Position numbers and translations under genes: made by a program. DNA of 64,000 nt from UBA60 sp964587885 (lineage in GTDB: Archaea; Thermoplasmatota; Poseidoniia; Poseidoniales; Poseidoniaceae). Of this stretch, positions 61,970 to 64,000 are shown in pieces. Below the pieces are notes generated by a model. That model searched no databases and was not told where the DNA came from. It was given only the letters and a program-made list of their open reading frames with translations. The stretch is from NCBI GenBank assembly GCA_964587885.1, contig CAZPME010000007.1, positions 15,892 to 79,891 on the forward strand, written 5' to 3'. Numbering within the stretch: the first letter of the stretch is position 1; each line of letters opens with the position of its first letter.

Positions 61970-63079
61970 ATGGGGGATGATGCACGCCGCAAGTTGTCTC
62001 CACGGACACGTAATCACAGGGCGATTCGCGATTCTCAGGCTGAAAATGCTGAGCGAAGAGTGCCCCTGCCTGTACCGGTTGAGGATAATGGCAAATGGCT
62101 CATCGAAGGTGGTATCGCCAGTCGGTTACAGCAAAAGTCTGCAATCGGAAAAACGCTTCCTAATGGCGTTCTTTCTCTTAGTCCAGCTGAAGTGATGTTC
62201 TGCCACTGGCATCGCCACCTACCTCTTCCAAGCGACGATTGGATTGAGCAACAAATGGAGTTGGATGAAAATTTCATGCACATCGCAGCGGCGCACGAAG
62301 CCGGTCGAGATGGGGGCGAAAAAATTGTCCCCCTAGAATCTCTAAAGGACGATGACGCTGTCAGTGTAGCCGAAGGAACTTGGGCGCTAAGGTGGAATCG
62401 AAACCAACATCCGTCTCGAGATGCAGCACAAGCCCAAGTACGATGCCATATTTCTAGCGAGAATATTGATTGGCAAGAGATGCTTGAATGGACTATATCG
62501 GTAAATCAGAACGGGCATGAAGCTGAAGTATTTGTTGTCGATGGTGAATTTGACGTCACATTTTACCGTTTATCAATCACCGATTTGCGAGGTAATATGG
62601 ATTATCCCAAATTTTCCAGTGAGTTGAGCACAGAACTCAAAGATGCACTGCGAAAATCCACTAGAACCAAAGATGGTTACTTCGTTCCCATCGCCAAAGA
62701 GAATTGGCGAATACCCACCATTGGTGTTGCCCAAATGAATGGGATGTGGCTCAATTTAGATGAAGGCAGTTGGCTTGAAAATGAATTAGGACTAACTCAG
62801 GAGTCCCCCAATGCTCTTTTTTCGGATTTGATTGCTAGAGGATTGCTTTGCCGGCCTGGATTCAAATATGGTTGTCGATGGAGAATTTACGCTGAAGATA
62901 TAGATCAAGCCCATGCACCTTGGCTGCTTTCACCTCTCAATGAAGCCGCAGCAAATTGGGATGGTGCATGTCTTTCTGTTCGATTGGCAGCAGGTGTGCA
63001 CAAGAAATGGCTCTGTGCCATTGGTGGAGAAAAATGGAATTATCTGTCTTTAGAACGAATTGTCATCGGCCGCGACTAA
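61970..63079 (+). CDS. endA: tRNA-splicing endonuclease, fused two-unit type
   Basis: Cuts introns from pre-tRNA. The catalytic unit at the C-terminus reads LLCRPGFKYGCRWRIY, then HAPWLL and SVRLAAGVHKKWLCAIG, giving the triad Tyr307, His315 and Lys345 by spacing with the family. YLSLERIVIG closes the fold. The N-terminal half (about 60-260) is long enough for a second, non-catalytic unit, so a dimer of fused units (alpha2-like) is likely. A basic N-terminal extension (RKLSPRTRNHR) precedes it. The ATG at 61970 is the start; its end overlaps the next leftward gene by 30 bp. Confidence 0.87.
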   Translation: MGDDARRKLSPRTRNHRAIRDSQAENAERRVPLPVPVEDNGKWLIEGGIASRLQQKSAIGKTLPNGVLSLSPAEVMFCHWHRHLPLPSDDWIEQQMELDENFMHIAAAHEAGRDGGEKIVPLESLKDDDAVSVAEGTWALRWNRNQHPSRDAAQAQVRCHISSENIDWQEMLEWTISVNQNGHEAEVFVVDGEFDVTFYRLSITDLRGNMDYPKFSSELSTELKDALRKSTRTKDGYFVPIAKENWRIPTIGVAQMNGMWLNLDEGSWLENELGLTQESPNALFSDLIARGLLCRPGFKYGCRWRIYAEDIDQAHAPWLLSPLNEAAANWDGACLSVRLAAGVHKKWLCAIGGEKWNYLSLERIVIGRD

Positions 63080-64000
63080 ATTGTCCAAAGGCGGTCCAAA
63101 TCCAGCAAAATCATCGGCTGATTGAGCAATTACAGGCTGCGGCACAACCTGTGGCGGTGGATTTCGCTTAATTCCTAGGAGTATCCACACTGCACAAAGA
63201 ACACCGACGATTAGAATCATAGTTCCAGGGTCACGTAAAGTTTCTAATACTCCACTAGAACCATATTGGCTATCAGCAGTTAAGGTGACATTTATCTGGT
63301 ATTCAAGGCCATTATTATCGACAAGGATCACTGTTCCACGAGCTAGCATCCCAGGAGTTAGTAAGCCCGAAGGAACGATTATCAGTTCAAGTTCATCTCC
63401 CGATGACAAAGTTGCTGCTTTTGGGGACGAGGTAATACGAGAAAGTGCACCCTCAATTTCAAATGAATATTGCCTTGTTCCATCACCGATGATTTCCAAT
63501 GGAATGGAAATGAATGAGTCTTCTGCATAAGGCACCGTAGCCGTATATGTCGTTGCAGTAGGAATGTTTCCAACTGCGTGCCACCGGATTTCAATGTCGT
63601 ATGAGGCACCAGCACCGCAGGATAATTGTCCGAATATCATGCCTTTATGACCCGAAACAGCAGCTGAGTTCCATTTTAATTCCATAGAATATGATTCACC
63701 GGATTTAATTTCACGAAGAGTTTGTGCTGGACCAATAGACCTACCATCCGTGGATGAAATGTTGAGGGAAGGGGTACAATCTTGCTGGCTAGTCCACGTT
63801 AGATTGAATCCTTGGTTAGGGAAAACTACTACTGATTCATCCGGTAGTGATACATCAAATGAAGGACGACAATTCTCACTAGTCATATTCAACAAGATCC
63901 CATCAATATTGTATTCAATTGTCGCAGTCCAAGGCACCAAGAATCCGAATCGGTCACGAATCAAAACTCCATTGCGGCCAAACTGGTCATCGACTTGGAA
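63050..64000 (-). CDS. Surface protein with C-terminal membrane anchor, N-terminus outside window
   Basis: The reading frame is open from the stop at 63050 to the window end (first visible codons FQVDDQFGRNGV), so only the C-terminal 316 or so residues are seen. An external beta-rich part with several Cys (SENCRPSF, TSQQDCTPS, GQLSCGAGAS) precedes one span (GTMILIVGVLCAVWILLGIK) and a short Pro-rich cytosolic tail ending in VAADDNSF. It is likely another large cell-envelope protein, like the one at 15563-19279. It converges on endA with a 30-bp overlap. Confidence 0.75.
   Translation of the reverse strand, partial: FQVDDQFGRNGVLIRDRFGFLVPWTATIEYNIDGILLNMTSENCRPSFDVSLPDESVVVFPNQGFNLTWTSQQDCTPSLNISSTDGRSIGPAQTLREIKSGESYSMELKWNSAAVSGHKGMIFGQLSCGAGASYDIEIRWHAVGNIPTATTYTATVPYAEDSFISIPLEIIGDGTRQYSFEIEGALSRITSSPKAATLSSGDELELIIVPSGLLTPGMLARGTVILVDNNGLEYQINVTLTADSQYGSSGVLETLRDPGTMILIVGVLCAVWILLGIKRNPPPQVVPQPVIAQSADDFAGFGPPLDNLVAADDNSF

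Noticed and set aside
1..64000. tRNA or rRNA genes
   Set aside because: I looked through the gaps between genes for T-loop (GGTTCGA-like) and other tRNA patterns and for rRNA-like stretches and saw none. A covariance-model search would settle it.

Overview
The window reads as a stretch of a mesophilic, probably aerobic marine archaeon of the Thermoplasmatota, most like Marine Group II/III (Candidatus Poseidoniia). This placement is inferred from gene content, not from a marker tree. The archaeal marks are Kae1, the ribosomal proteins S19e, L39e, L31e and S17e, PDCD5, an archaeal 7S SRP RNA, archease, a tRNA-splicing endonuclease, a geranylgeranyl reductase for isoprenoid lipids and a preQ0/archaeosine operon. 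These sit beside bacterial-looking genes (type IA GTP cyclohydrolase, SlyD, TopB-type topoisomerase, class 2 PyrD, HutI). Coding density is very high. Gaps are usually below 80 bp, many starts overlap the previous stop by 4 bp (ATGA), and starts are often preceded by GGAGG or AGGTG.

Layout. 1-3.1 kb: the edge of a small zinc-ribbon gene, a small hypothetical, hutI, and divergent kae1. 3.2-9.1 kb (+): a charged hypothetical, SlyD, methylmalonyl-CoA mutase and epimerase, a small hypothetical, and an ABC-2 exporter pair. 9.1-12 kb (+): RHH regulator, folE, queE, queC, small membrane protein and queD, which together give GTP to preQ0. 12-14.6 kb (-): S19e, PDCD5, L39e, L31e, S17e, hypothetical and TrmJ. 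14.7-20 kb (+): surface and membrane proteins plus a PqqD-like protein. 20-21.7 kb (-): FMN reductase, SUMF1-fold protein and ArsC, coupled. 21.8-30.4 kb: TPR protein, IscA, membrane protein, SerA, DNA polymerase IV, ValRS. 30.6-38.5 kb (+): MMPL/RND transporter, EVE protein, aminotransferase, and a large membrane-TPR protein. 38.5-48.4 kb: GlyA, a hypothetical, a giant TSP3-repeat surface protein, a PKD surface protein, PepP, and MqnC. 48.4-56.8 kb (-): a lipoprotein with TSP3 repeats and a PNGase F-like domain, a membrane protein, geranylgeranyl reductase, and TopB. 57-64 kb: PyrD, CcmE, SRP RNA, archease, PfkB-like protein, wHTH-TerB protein, EndA, and the end of another surface protein.

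Together the genes describe a heterotroph. It degrades propionyl-CoA-type intermediates and histidine. It makes menaquinone by the futalosine route (MqnC), a quinone that could serve the class 2 PyrD. It matures c-type cytochromes with a Cys-type CcmE, and displays very large Ca-binding or Ig-like surface proteins. The most notable items are the archaeal PNGase F-like lipoprotein, a QueC in which all four zinc-binding cysteines are replaced, and a protein with three tandem TerB-like motifs behind a winged helix. I saw no CRISPR array, insertion sequence, integrase, rRNA or tRNA gene.
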